DNA of 64,000 nt from Alcaligenes parafaecalis (GCF_026344135.1 NZ_JAPKNA010000001.1:1240001-1304000), one strand, 5' to 3'. Positions 43,634 to 52,444 are shown, counted from the first letter of the stretch. The notes: generated from the letters alone by a model not told the origin. A program made the numbers and translations.

Positions 43634-43657
43634 AGCATCAGCTCAACGAGGAGAAAT

Positions 43658-44254
43658 ATGAACAAACCCTCCAAAATCGCACTTGTACTCGCCATTGCCG
43701 CCGCATCGGCCACCAGTGCAGTTTCCGCACAAGAGTCCGGCGAAGTTAACAACTGGCGCAATCCGTTTGGCGACGTTTGGAAAAACGGCACCAACGAACT
43801 GTGCTGGCGTAACAACTTCTGGACACCTGCTACAGGTATTCCAGGTTGTGACGGCGTGCCCGTTGCTCAAGCCCCCGAAGCTCCTGTCGTCGCTCCTACT
43901 GTCACTAAAGTGACTTTGAACGCTGACACTTTCTTCGACTTCGACAAAGCCACCATCAAGCCAGAAGGCCGCCAGGTTCTGGATCAAGTAGCTGACACTG
44001 TTCAGTCTATCGATCTGGAAACTCTGATCGCTACCGGTCACACTGACTCGATCGGCGCTGAAGCTTACAACCAGAAGCTGTCCGAGCGTCGCGCCAATGC
44101 TGTTAAAGCATACTTGGTCAACAAGGGCGTATCCGCTGACCGTATCTACACCGAAGGCAAGGGCGAAGCTCAGCCAGTGGCGTCCAACAAGACCCGTGAA
44201 GGCCGTGCCCAGAACCGTCGCGTAGAAATCGAAATCGTGGGCAACCGCAAGTAA
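43658..44254 (+). CDS. ompA: OmpA-family peptidoglycan-binding outer-membrane protein
   Basis: A 198-residue OmpA-like protein. It has a signal peptide ending near AVSAQ (about 24), a short cysteine-containing region (NELCWRNNFWTPATGIPGCD), a Pro/Val/Ala linker, and a C-terminal OmpA domain from about 90 on. The domain has TFFDFDKATIKPEG, the peptidoglycan motif TGHTDSIGAEAYNQKLSERR, and REGRAQNRRVEIEIVG. There is no N-terminal eight-strand barrel, as in Bordetella OmpA-like proteins. GAGGAG lies 5 bases before the ATG. It is probably abundant and tethers the outer membrane to the wall. Confidence 0.94.
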   Translation: MNKPSKIALVLAIAAASATSAVSAQESGEVNNWRNPFGDVWKNGTNELCWRNNFWTPATGIPGCDGVPVAQAPEAPVVAPTVTKVTLNADTFFDFDKATIKPEGRQVLDQVADTVQSIDLETLIATGHTDSIGAEAYNQKLSERRANAVKAYLVNKGVSADRIYTEGKGEAQPVASNKTREGRAQNRRVEIEIVGNRK

Positions 44255-44292
44255 TTCTTGCCGCATCACGTATTTCTGTAGCTAAGGCTACA

Positions 44293-44328
44293 ATTAAGGC
44301 TCCGCTTTTGCGGGGCCTTAATTTTTTT
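44293..44328 (+). terminator. Intrinsic terminator of ompA
   Basis: ATTAAGGC-TCCGC pairs with GCGGG-GCCTTAAT (one mismatch) across a TTTT loop, followed by a seven-base T run. It lies 39 bases after the ompA stop and 9 bases before ubiG. Confidence 0.9.
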
Positions 44329-44337
44329 GGATGAGCC

Positions 44338-45060
44338 ATGACTGCTTCCACCGCCACTAACGTCAATGTCGATCCCGCAGAGATCGATAAATTCAGCGCA
44401 CTGGCTTCCCGCTGGTGGGACCCAGACAGCGAATTCAAACCGCTGCACGCTATCAACCCTTTGCGTCTGGACTGGATTCTGTCCTACACCGGCTCCCTGG
44501 CGGGCAAGCAGGTACTGGACGTAGGTTGTGGTGGCGGGATTTTGTCGGAAAGCCTGGCTCAAGCGGGTGCTGAAGTCACTGGCATTGATCTGGCTGAGCG
44601 CTCCTTGAAGATTGCCCGTTTGCACAGCCTGGAGTCGGGCGTGCCGGTCAAATACGAGATGGTCAGCGCCGAAGACATGGCCGATCAGCATCCTGGCCGT
44701 TTTGATGTGGTCACTTGCATGGAAATGCTGGAACACGTCCCGGACCCGGGCTCCATCATTCAAGCCTGCTCCAAACTGGTTAAACCCGGTGGCTGGGTCT
44801 TTTTCTCGACCCTGAACCGCAATCCCAAATCTTTCTTGTTTGCCATTGTCGGTGCCGAGTATCTCTTGCGCCTGATCCCCAAGGGCACACACAGCTATGA
44901 AGGCTTCATCAAACCCAGCGAGCTGATTTCCTCAGCCCGTCGCAGTGGTCTGGATGCACTGGCTTTGAAAGGCCTGGAATACAACCCGATTACCGAGCAC
45001 TATCGCCTGTCCGGCGACACCTCCGTCAACTACCTGCTGGCCAGCCGCCGCCAAAGCTAA
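44338..45060 (+). CDS. ubiG: Ubiquinone biosynthesis O-methyltransferase
   Basis: UbiG does both O-methylations in ubiquinone synthesis using SAM. The 240-residue protein begins with the UbiG-specific AEIDKFSALASRWWDPDSEF, then the SAM motif VLDVGCGGGILSESLAQAGA near 60-79, the motif FDVVTCMEMLEHVPDPG, and a membrane-binding insertion near 165-190. GATGAG precedes the ATG. Gph follows 6 bases later. Confidence 0.96.
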   Translation: MTASTATNVNVDPAEIDKFSALASRWWDPDSEFKPLHAINPLRLDWILSYTGSLAGKQVLDVGCGGGILSESLAQAGAEVTGIDLAERSLKIARLHSLESGVPVKYEMVSAEDMADQHPGRFDVVTCMEMLEHVPDPGSIIQACSKLVKPGGWVFFSTLNRNPKSFLFAIVGAEYLLRLIPKGTHSYEGFIKPSELISSARRSGLDALALKGLEYNPITEHYRLSGDTSVNYLLASRRQS

Positions 45061-45066
45061 GCCCTC

Positions 45067-45762
45067 ATGAATAAACTGGTTCTATTCGATTTTGACGGCA
45101 CTCTGGCCGACTCCGCCCCGGATCTGGCCGCTACCGCCAATCGCATGCGTCAGGCCCGTGGCCTGCCCGATCTGCCCTACGAAGCCTTGCGTCCTTACGC
45201 CTCTCATGGTGCTCGGGGCCTGATCAAGGTGGCCTTGGATATCAGCACCGACCACCCCGAATACGCACAACTGCGCACGCATTTCCTGCAGGACTACAAC
45301 GATCACATGACCGAGTTGACCCATTTGTTTGAAGGCGTGGCTCCCATGCTCAAACAACTGGAACAAGCAGGCTATACCTGGGGCATTGTGACTAACAAGT
45401 TGGAATATCTGGCTCTGCCACTGATTCGTCACCTGGGTCTGGAAGCGGGCTGTGCCGTCACGGTGGGCGGCGATACGACGCCTCATACCAAGCCTCACCC
45501 GGCGCCCCTGCTGCATGCGGCCCAGCAAACAGGTTTTGATCCTAAGGATTGCCTGTACGTCGGTGACGACCTGCGTGATATTCAGGCAGGCCAGGCAGCC
45601 GGTATGGCCACCATGATTGCCGCCTACGGCTATTGTGCACAAGACGATAGCCTGAGCACGTGGCAGGCTGACCTGACCGTGCACCACGCCGATGATATCT
45701 GGGAAGGCGTACAGCGCTGGGCGAACGACCAACTGTCCCGCCCTTCCCCACTGGCCTGCTAA
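45067..45762 (+). CDS. gph: Phosphoglycolate phosphatase
   Basis: Gph is a HAD-superfamily phosphatase that removes 2-phosphoglycolate, produced for example by repair of 3'-ends. The 231-residue protein has HAD motif I, LFDFDGTLADSAPDL (nucleophile Asp near 8), motif II VTNKLEY, motif III Lys in TKPHPAPLLHA, and motif IV YVGDDLRDIQAG. It is immediately downstream of ubiG, a pairing conserved in betaproteobacteria. A role as a general sugar-phosphate phosphatase is possible. Confidence 0.93.
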   Translation: MNKLVLFDFDGTLADSAPDLAATANRMRQARGLPDLPYEALRPYASHGARGLIKVALDISTDHPEYAQLRTHFLQDYNDHMTELTHLFEGVAPMLKQLEQAGYTWGIVTNKLEYLALPLIRHLGLEAGCAVTVGGDTTPHTKPHPAPLLHAAQQTGFDPKDCLYVGDDLRDIQAGQAAGMATMIAAYGYCAQDDSLSTWQADLTVHHADDIWEGVQRWANDQLSRPSPLAC

Positions 45763-45768
45763 ATCAGC

Positions 45769-46635
45769 CTAAGGCAGCAGCTCCGACAGGCGCTGCTGCA
45801 TCCACACCGCTGCCGGGGGCAAAGACTGCCCCTGCCGCCACAGCATACGCACTGGTAAAGGTGGCAACACCATCTCCTGGCAATGCAACTGCGCCAGCTT
45901 ATTGCGCAAGTTTTCATACTCCGCAATATTCAGCGGCAAAATTGCCCAGCCCATACCATCAGCCACCATATCGGCAATTACATAAAAACTATCTGAGCGC
46001 CACACACTGGGGCTGACGACGGTTTGCTCCATCCCCTCGATATGAATCAGCAACTGCCTGTGCGCGGTCAACTCCTTACGGCTGACTTGATCCTGGCTGG
46101 CCAGTAGATGCGTACGCGCAACACAAATCGCCTGAGGCACGGCACCGATATAGCTTTGCGCAAACGAAGTCGTATCAGCACCCCGATCAAACTGAAAAGC
46201 CACATCCGAGCGACCATCGCTGACGTAATCCATCACCTCGGATGCCGTTCCATTCCAGATCGTCAATTCCAGAGCAGGCCAGCGTAGAGCCAGTTCTTTG
46301 AGCAGCAGACGTAGCGGCTCTTGGGGCAGGGCCTCATCCAGACTGATTTCCAATCGCGCCGACTGCCCCTGCGACAGATCCAATGCCCGGCGATTGAGCA
46401 CATCCACCTGACGCAATAAAGCCTTGGCCTCCAGCAGCATGATTTCTCCCGATACTGTCAGACTCAAGCTGCGACGCGAGCGATCAAACAGCTCCAGGTT
46501 CAGGTCGGCTTCCAATAAGGCAATAGAGGTGCTGACCGCAGACTGCACCTTGCCCAGATCTTTGGCAGCCTGAGTCATGGTGCCGGTTTCCGCCACGGCC
46601 ACGAAATGTCGAATACGTTCTAGTGTCCAATCCAT
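45769..46635 (-). CDS. LysR-family transcriptional regulator
   Basis: A 288-residue LysR regulator: N-terminal winged HTH (RIRHFVAVAETGTMTQAAKD and KVQSAVSTSIALLEADLNLE) followed by an inducer-binding domain. It is divergent from a DHA2 exporter gene with a dyad in between, so it probably controls that gene and itself. It is convergent with gph, 6 bases apart. The inducer is unknown. Confidence 0.9.
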   Translation of the reverse strand: MDWTLERIRHFVAVAETGTMTQAAKDLGKVQSAVSTSIALLEADLNLELFDRSRRSLSLTVSGEIMLLEAKALLRQVDVLNRRALDLSQGQSARLEISLDEALPQEPLRLLLKELALRWPALELTIWNGTASEVMDYVSDGRSDVAFQFDRGADTTSFAQSYIGAVPQAICVARTHLLASQDQVSRKELTAHRQLLIHIEGMEQTVVSPSVWRSDSFYVIADMVADGMGWAILPLNIAEYENLRNKLAQLHCQEMVLPPLPVRMLWRQGQSLPPAAVWMQQRLSELLP

Positions 46636-46656
46636 ACATCTATTTTAGAGATGCTA

Positions 46657-46675
46657 ATCAACTTTGTCTGTTGAT
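46657..46675. promoter_or_regulatory. LysR-type binding dyad
   Basis: ATCAAC (46657-46662) and GTTGAT (46670-46675) are a perfect 6-bp inverted repeat 7 bases apart, in the 86-base divergent region of the LysR gene and the exporter gene. The size fits a LysR site. Confidence 0.6.
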
Positions 46676-46721
46676 ATTATTGATAGATCATAAGGGCTTT
46701 TCCCTACCCCTCTGGTTTTAT

Positions 46722-48257
46722 ATGCTGCACAGCTCGATTACCCATCAAGCCCAAACTCCCCCGCTGTCTTCAAGCCGTCGCTGGTTGATCCTGGCGATTG
46801 TATCGGCAGCACTCTTGTTGATCGTGGTGGACATGACGGTGCTCTATACCGCCCTGCCACGCTTGACGCATGATCTGCAAGCTTCGGCCTCGGACAAGCT
46901 GTGGATCATCAACAGCTATGCCCTGGTCGTCTCCGGACTGCTCCTGGGCATGGGTACTCTGGGTGACCGCCTGGGGCATAAACGTCTGTTTCTGTCCGGT
47001 TTGGCCCTGTTTGGGCTAGCCTCGATAGCGGCTGCCTACTCGCCCAATCCGACCGCCCTGATTGCCGCTCGCGCCTTTCTGGGCGTCGCCGCGGCCATGA
47101 TGATGCCCGCCACCCTGTCGCTGATTCGCATCACTTTCCATGATGAGCGTGAACGCGCAGTCGCCTTTGGTGTGTGGGCCTCGATCGCTTCCGGTGGCGC
47201 AGCCTTCGGCCCCGTGGTGGGCGGTTTTCTGCTGGAGCATTTCTGGTGGGGCTCAGTCTTCCTGATCAACGTCCCTATCGTGCTGATTGCACTGCCTGTA
47301 GGCTGGGTGCTGGTACCACGCTCGACTCCCGATGCTTCCCGCCCCTGGGACATAAAAGGTTCTTTGCTGATTATGGTGGGGCTGGTCGCCAGCACCCTGG
47401 CCATAAAAGAAATGGGCAAGCTGCACACCAACTGGAGCCTGACGGCTGCCGCCTTGATCATTGGCATTGCCTTTCTAAGCTGGTTTGTCCGTCAGCAGAA
47501 CCGCAGCCGCTTTCCCTTGCTGGACTTTGCCCTGTTCAAAGATGCGACGCTTAGCACCGCAGTCTTGTCTGCACTGACAGCCTCGGCTGCCTTGATTGGC
47601 ATGGAACTGGTCTTTAGCCAACGTCTGCAACTGGTACTGGGTTTCTCGCCTCTGGAAGCGGGCCTGGCCATTATTCCTTTGCCACTGGCCGCCTTTATTG
47701 CGGGCCCCCTGGCCGGTCGCCTGCTGACGGTGATTGGCAGCAAGCACTTGCTGATTGGCTCCTTGAGTCTGGCCGGAGCCGGGATGGCCGCTTACCTGGC
47801 CTGGCATAACAGCGCACAAGGGCTGCAAATCCTGGGGCTGGTGATGTTGGGCCTGGGTGTCGGCGCTGCCATGACAGCGGCCTCCAGCACCATCATGCAA
47901 AGCGTGCCGCCCTCACGGGCCGGGATGGCCGCCTCGGTAGAGGAAATGTCGTACGAGCTGGGAGGCGCCCTGGGCGTCACCATCATGGGTAGCCTGCTGT
48001 CCTTCGTGTACAGCGCCAGCTTGATCTTGCCCAAAGAGCTGGGCGAGCACTCCCTGGCCTATGACAGCCTGGATCAAGCCTTATTGATGGCCGAAACCAT
48101 GCCACAAAATTTGGCACTGAACCTTAGCGAATTGGCTCGCGATTCTTTTGACAAAGGCTATGTTGCCGTGCTGGCCAGTTGTACCGCCCTGCTACTGATG
48201 GCAGCCGTGGCAGTCTGGTATTTCCAGCGTACGACTCGCCACCCTCAGGCCCATTAA
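46722..48257 (+). CDS. DHA2-family (EmrB/QacA-like) drug:H+ antiporter
   Basis: A 511-residue MFS exporter with about fourteen hydrophobic helices. Family marks are VVDMTVLYTALPRLTHDLQA in the first helix (VDxTIVxxALP pattern), LGDRLGHKRLFLSG after TM2 and the motif C-like GPVVGGFLLEHFWWGSVFLIN (about 148-170), which marks antiporters. The frame is open from 46623, but that would overlap the LysR gene; ATG 46722 is preferred though its Shine-Dalgarno is poor. It is convergent with fdxA, their stops overlapping by 3 bases. Substrates are unknown, likely lipophilic cations or drugs. Confidence 0.85.
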   Translation: MLHSSITHQAQTPPLSSSRRWLILAIVSAALLLIVVDMTVLYTALPRLTHDLQASASDKLWIINSYALVVSGLLLGMGTLGDRLGHKRLFLSGLALFGLASIAAAYSPNPTALIAARAFLGVAAAMMMPATLSLIRITFHDERERAVAFGVWASIASGGAAFGPVVGGFLLEHFWWGSVFLINVPIVLIALPVGWVLVPRSTPDASRPWDIKGSLLIMVGLVASTLAIKEMGKLHTNWSLTAAALIIGIAFLSWFVRQQNRSRFPLLDFALFKDATLSTAVLSALTASAALIGMELVFSQRLQLVLGFSPLEAGLAIIPLPLAAFIAGPLAGRLLTVIGSKHLLIGSLSLAGAGMAAYLAWHNSAQGLQILGLVMLGLGVGAAMTAASSTIMQSVPPSRAGMAASVEEMSYELGGALGVTIMGSLLSFVYSASLILPKELGEHSLAYDSLDQALLMAETMPQNLALNLSELARDSFDKGYVAVLASCTALLLMAAVAVWYFQRTTRHPQAH

Positions 48258-48586
48258 TCCCGCTGTAGCAGCGCCAACTTGCCGGTCTGAGTCGCCCAGT
48301 GTTCATGATCCGGCAAGGGCGCTTTTTGCTGGCTGATTCGCTTCCAGGCCGGGTCCTCGCTCAAGGTCCGATTCAATTCCACATAGATCTGCTGCTCTGG
48401 CGTCACATCCTGATCGCTGACAATCGCTCCCACCGGACATTCCGCTACGCAAATGGAGCAATCAATACATTCGTCAGGATGGATGACCAGAAAATTCGGA
48501 CCTTCAAAAAAACAGTCCATCGGGCACACCGTGACGCAATCGGTGTACTTGCACTGGATGCAAGCTTCCGTCACTACATAGGTCAT
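48254..48586 (-). CDS. fdxA: 7Fe ferredoxin (FdxA type)
   Basis: A 110-residue electron carrier with one 3Fe-4S and one 4Fe-4S cluster. Cysteines are in ACIQCKYTDCVTVCPMDCFF and ECIDCSICVAECPVGA, with the typical C-terminal extension (DPAWKRISQQKAPLPDHEHW) of the Azotobacter FdI-like group. Length is standard. No partner is adjacent. Confidence 0.95.
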   Translation of the reverse strand: MTYVVTEACIQCKYTDCVTVCPMDCFFEGPNFLVIHPDECIDCSICVAECPVGAIVSDQDVTPEQQIYVELNRTLSEDPAWKRISQQKAPLPDHEHWATQTGKLALLQRD

Positions 48587-48724
48587 GAGACAGCTACTTC
48601 AACAAATAAAGACGGGACATAGCATAACAGCCCAACATGGAAATCATGCGTTCGCTGTCGGCCATGTCCCGATTAGCTCGCCTGACCTCAGGCTTGCCCC
48701 GGACGGCTTACACCGCTGCCACGC

Positions 48725-49798
48725 TTAAATAGCAGGTGGCTTCACGGGCAAGAAGTGGAAAGGCTTGGAGGGTTTGAAGTGCTCCAGCACCTCGCCCATA
48801 TAAACCGTGCTTTGCTCTGGTCCCAGCTCCAGCTTCATGACCTTACCCGTTTCAGCCGAAAAATCGACCTTCTTCATATCCAGCCAGAAAGCGCCGGGCG
48901 ACAGAACCGAGTCAAAGTAGTACAGGCTACGCTGATGGTCGAACACGGTACGCCAGCGGGTCGAGGAGTTGTTAGGCTGATCCGGCACGGTCATGCCGTA
49001 AGGTGTCGAGGCATTGCGAATCACGCTCAACACACTGGCCACTGCCTTGTCATCACTAAGATTGCGCGGCACCGCATTGATGTAGAAAGAAGCGCGGGCA
49101 AAACGGTCTGCCGCACGGCTCGTGCCTGGCAACATATTCAATCCGCCCACATCCTGCCAGTAGTCCTTGATGGCCAACTGCTGATCGTAGGTGGGCGAGT
49201 TCGTCATCACCTGATATTTGCGGTTGTGGTGGATGTGCTGCTTGCCATCGATGTACTCGATAATGGCGCTGTCGCCGGACGCATCCGACATGGCCATATG
49301 CAGCGTTGCCAGACGCTCCTCATCCGGCATCTTGTCTGTCAGCACGACAAAGGGATTCTTTTCCAGCGCCTCTACCGCTTCAGCCACTGTTGCGAAATTG
49401 TCCAGTACATACTGCCCCCACAAGGACAGACTCATGGTCTTGTCACCTTTTTTCGGGGTGGGAAACTGCGACTCGGGCAACCACAAAAGGTTGACGTTCA
49501 AGCCCTTTTCATTCGCGCCATCGGTTGATGCAATGTCATAGCCCGAGGCAATGACGCTGCCATACTTCGAGGTCCATTCCAGTGCGGTAGGACCTGTTTC
49601 ACCATTCCGTTTTTCGCCACGCGGAAAAATCCAGAGATTCGTTTCGACATCCCTTTTCCAGTCCATGGAACGACCGGTAATGACCTGCCCGTTATCACCC
49701 AGAAAAACTGCTCGGGTACACGCCTGAGAGGCCGCAGGCACTAAAGCCAGCCCGACTGCGCATGCCAGCAAAGTACGACGACATTTTTTTAGCAACAT
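48725..49798 (-). CDS. Periplasmic Ntn hydrolase, penicillin V acylase / choloylglycine hydrolase family
   Basis: A 357-residue precursor of a linear amide C-N hydrolase. A signal peptide ends at ASQA, and the next residue, Cys27 (CTRAVFLGDNGQVITGRSMD), is the expected N-terminal nucleophile, so signal cleavage alone would expose it. GRSMDW, SDASGDSAIIEYIDGK (with the conserved Asp) and VMTNSPTYDQQ are family motifs. Gram-negative members cleave penicillin V and some cleave acyl-homoserine lactones. GGAGAG precedes the ATG. It is divergent from a Fur-boxed TonB receptor. Confidence 0.9.
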   Translation of the reverse strand: MLLKKCRRTLLACAVGLALVPAASQACTRAVFLGDNGQVITGRSMDWKRDVETNLWIFPRGEKRNGETGPTALEWTSKYGSVIASGYDIASTDGANEKGLNVNLLWLPESQFPTPKKGDKTMSLSLWGQYVLDNFATVAEAVEALEKNPFVVLTDKMPDEERLATLHMAMSDASGDSAIIEYIDGKQHIHHNRKYQVMTNSPTYDQQLAIKDYWQDVGGLNMLPGTSRAADRFARASFYINAVPRNLSDDKAVASVLSVIRNASTPYGMTVPDQPNNSSTRWRTVFDHQRSLYYFDSVLSPGAFWLDMKKVDFSAETGKVMKLELGPEQSTVYMGEVLEHFKPSKPFHFLPVKPPAI

Positions 49799-49990
49799 CT
49801 TTCTCTCCAGAGACGGCTAGCCGCCCAATTAATCAAATAAAAAAACAGACTGTTTGCACAGTCGATACATTGGACACGGGTGTAACAAAAACAGGATTAA
49901 ATCGGCTCGTCAAGCGAGGTGCCTAATTGTGGCAGAAGACCTACAGATACATGAAAAAGAGCCCTCTTAATTTGAGAATCGGGTCGATTA

Positions 49991-50014
49991 GATAATAATA
50001 ACTGTTCTCATTAT
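49991..50014. promoter_or_regulatory. Fur box upstream of the TonB receptor
   Basis: GATAATAATAACTGTTCTC (49991-50009), followed by ATTAT, matches 14 of 19 bases of the Fur consensus GATAATGATAATCATTATC. It ends 20 bases before the receptor ATG, over the likely promoter. Iron repression is inferred. Confidence 0.72.
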
Positions 50015-50034
50015 TGTTCCTTCTTCTGATTTCT

Positions 50035-52053
50035 ATGTCTTCCTTGTTCCCCCTTTCTCCGGCGGCCCGTGCCGTAGCCATTCTTGCTGGCTCCATTGCT
50101 CCCTTTTCCTGTTCTTTGGCCCAACAAAGCGTTAACCAGCTCGACAATATCGTGGTTACAGCTTCCGGCTTTGAGCAAGCAGTTCAGGATGCCCCGGCCT
50201 CCATCAGCGTAGTGCCACGTGCCGAACTGGAAAAGAAGGCCTATCGTGACGTCACTGATGCCTTAAGGGATGTTCCCGGTGTTGTGATTACTGGAGGAGC
50301 CAGTGGCAGCGATATCAGTATCCGTGGCATGGCATCGGCCTACACCCTGATCCTGGTTGACGGCAAACGACAAAATTCGCGTGAGACACGTCCTAATAGC
50401 GACGGTGCCGGTATCGAACAGGGTTGGTTGCCGCCCATGCAGGCAATCGAACGTATTGAAGTGATCCGCGGCCCGATGTCGTCCTTGTATGGCTCAGAAG
50501 CCATGGGTGGTGTGATCAATATCATTACCCGCAAAGTCCACCAAGAATGGACCGGCTCCTTACGCACGGAAGCGACCGTCCAGGAGGACTCCAAGTCCGG
50601 CAATATTTATCAAGGCAATTTCTATCTGGCAGGCCCCATCAAGAAAGACATGTTGGGCCTGCAGATTTATGGTCAGGAATCCCGTCGCAACGAAGACGAA
50701 ATTCTTAACGGCTTCAACAAGCAGAACACCTCCTCGGGTACCGTCAAGCTGACCTTGACCCCTTCTGCCAATCACGACTTTACTGCCGAGTTCTCCCGTA
50801 CCTTGCAAGAGCGTACGTCTACGCCCGGCAAGACCATGGAAGCTGTAACCTGCCGCAAGGACGGTCAATGCTCACCCAACCCGATCTCCACCAGCAAGTA
50901 CTCGCGCAATGTGTTCTCCGTGGGCCACAACGGCCGCTGGGGACAGGCTGTCTCCAACACCTACGTGCAACGTGAAGAGATTGATAACCCCGGCCGTAGC
51001 ATGTTCCTGAAAAACACTGAGTTCAATACGCAATGGAGCCTGCCTTTGGGCAACCATATGCTGACCTCGGGCTTTCAATATCTACATGAGCAACTGCGCG
51101 ACAACGGCAACCAGTACAAACCTGATGTCAATCGCCTGAGCCGTGAACAATGGTCGGTATTCGCTGAGGACGAATGGAGCATGACCGACAACTTTGCCCT
51201 GACTGGCGGCGTGCGCATGACTCACGACGAGAACTACGGCAATCACTGGACTCCCCGTCTGTACGGTGTGTGGCATGCGACTGAGCAGTTAACGTTGAAA
51301 GGAGGTGTATCCTCCGGCTTCAAGGCCCCCTCCCTGCGCTCTGCCGTGGCGGACTGGGGCCAGATCACCGGTGGTGGTGGCGGTGGCGCACCTGCCGTGA
51401 TCGTTGGCAACCCGAATCTGAAACCGGAAAAGAGCCTGAGCCAGGAACTGGGCATTGTTTGGGACAACCAGAACGGTATGGTCAACAGCCTGACCTTCTT
51501 CAATACCAACTTCAAAGACAAGATCTCTGAAACTCGCCGTTGTACAGATCCGGATAGCCTGCCTAATTGCCACGTTTTCCCAGGCGATCAAGGCTACAAA
51601 TTCATCAGTGACCGCGTCAACGTAGACAGGGCCATCATGCGCGGTGTGGAAGCATCCACAACCTGGTCGATTACTGATAACCTACGTCTGGCCGCCAACT
51701 ACACCTACACCTACTCCAAACAAAAGAGCGGTGACTTCTCCGGTCAGCCTTTGAACAAGATGCCCAAGCATATGTTTAACGCCACCCTGGATTGGGATGC
51801 CAATGAACAACTGGGATTGTGGACCCGTGTCAACTACCGTGGCAAGACTTCAGACTACCTGGGCCGCACCAGTATGGCTCAAGGCACCCCATCCTTCACT
51901 TTCCTGGATGCTGGCCTGAACTACAAATTCAACAAAACCACCACGGTTGGCTTTGGCGTGTACAACATCTTTGACAAACGCGTCACGGATGAAACCTTTG
52001 ATGCTGTGTATGATGGCCGCCGTTACTGGGCACAATTGACCGTTGGTTTCTAA
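50035..52053 (+). CDS. TonB-dependent outer-membrane receptor (siderophore type)
   Basis: A 672-residue TonB receptor of the FepA/BfeA/IrgA-like group. It has a signal peptide ending near SLAQQ, a Ton-box-like DNIVVTASG, a plug domain (DALRDVPGVVITGGASGSDI and IERIEVIRGPMSSLYGSEAM), then a barrel with GVSSGFKAPSLR and NPNLKPEKS, ending in YWAQLTVGF with the expected terminal Phe. The ATG at 50035 is preferred over a TTG at 50014. With the Fur box it is probably for ferric catecholate siderophores; the exact ligand is unknown. Confidence 0.92.
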   Translation: MSSLFPLSPAARAVAILAGSIAPFSCSLAQQSVNQLDNIVVTASGFEQAVQDAPASISVVPRAELEKKAYRDVTDALRDVPGVVITGGASGSDISIRGMASAYTLILVDGKRQNSRETRPNSDGAGIEQGWLPPMQAIERIEVIRGPMSSLYGSEAMGGVINIITRKVHQEWTGSLRTEATVQEDSKSGNIYQGNFYLAGPIKKDMLGLQIYGQESRRNEDEILNGFNKQNTSSGTVKLTLTPSANHDFTAEFSRTLQERTSTPGKTMEAVTCRKDGQCSPNPISTSKYSRNVFSVGHNGRWGQAVSNTYVQREEIDNPGRSMFLKNTEFNTQWSLPLGNHMLTSGFQYLHEQLRDNGNQYKPDVNRLSREQWSVFAEDEWSMTDNFALTGGVRMTHDENYGNHWTPRLYGVWHATEQLTLKGGVSSGFKAPSLRSAVADWGQITGGGGGGAPAVIVGNPNLKPEKSLSQELGIVWDNQNGMVNSLTFFNTNFKDKISETRRCTDPDSLPNCHVFPGDQGYKFISDRVNVDRAIMRGVEASTTWSITDNLRLAANYTYTYSKQKSGDFSGQPLNKMPKHMFNATLDWDANEQLGLWTRVNYRGKTSDYLGRTSMAQGTPSFTFLDAGLNYKFNKTTTVGFGVYNIFDKRVTDETFDAVYDGRRYWAQLTVGF

Positions 52054-52073
52054 AAGCTATCGCCTCATACAGA

Positions 52074-52103
52074 ATCAAAAAAACGGCCCTTAAGGGGCCG
52101 TTT
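52074..52103. terminator. Bidirectional terminator after the TonB receptor
   Basis: AACGGCCC (52081-52088) pairs with GGGCCGTT (52094-52101), with A and T runs on the two sides. It lies between convergent genes. Confidence 0.82.
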
Positions 52104-52114
52104 TGCAAATCTGC

Positions 52115-52444
52115 CTAAAACTCCAGACATTCAAAAAAGCCTGGCAAACGCACGTAGTGATTCATTAACTCTTCAATCAGATATGTGCTGTCACGGGTTT
52201 CCAGCGCCAGCAGATTCTCCCGATAATCCTCATCTGCCAGCCCTACCGCCCAACGCCCTGGATCGACACGGGCACCGGCCAAAAGCTCGGACAACTTGGG
52301 ATCTTGCAAAGCCTCCAAGGCCGTACGCAGGGCCAGCTCCTGATCCGTGAAACCAATCTGTCCATCACGATCAGCTTGTAACGCCGCTTGCACTAGGGGC
52401 AACAAATTATCAATATCTTGCTTGCTAAGGTAAAACACATGCAT
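52115..52444 (-). CDS. Hypothetical protein, 109 residues
   Basis: I do not recognise this gene. It encodes a mostly helical, acidic, soluble protein without cysteine-rich, membrane or signal segments: MHVFYLSKQDIDNLLPLVQA at the start, then a helix-turn pattern and a charged C-terminal part ending PGFFECLEF. DADRDGQIGFTDQE-like residues (QADRDGQIGFTDQE near 35-48) resemble a calcium-binding EF-hand loop, but a single such loop is weak evidence. The ATG at 52444 with AAGGTG upstream is preferred to an earlier one at 52483. Confidence 0.7.
   Translation of the reverse strand: MHVFYLSKQDIDNLLPLVQAALQADRDGQIGFTDQELALRTALEALQDPKLSELLAGARVDPGRWAVGLADEDYRENLLALETRDSTYLIEELMNHYVRLPGFFECLEF

Larger units (their letters stand above)
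43219..43657. other. gyrA / ompA intergenic region, no gene seen
   Basis: The spacer holds no convincing ORF or RNA gene. The ompA side has an extended -10 and a structured leader, listed separately. Near 43385-43401 the sequence GTATCGATCATCGATCC contains direct ATCGAT copies of unknown meaning. Confidence 0.4.
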
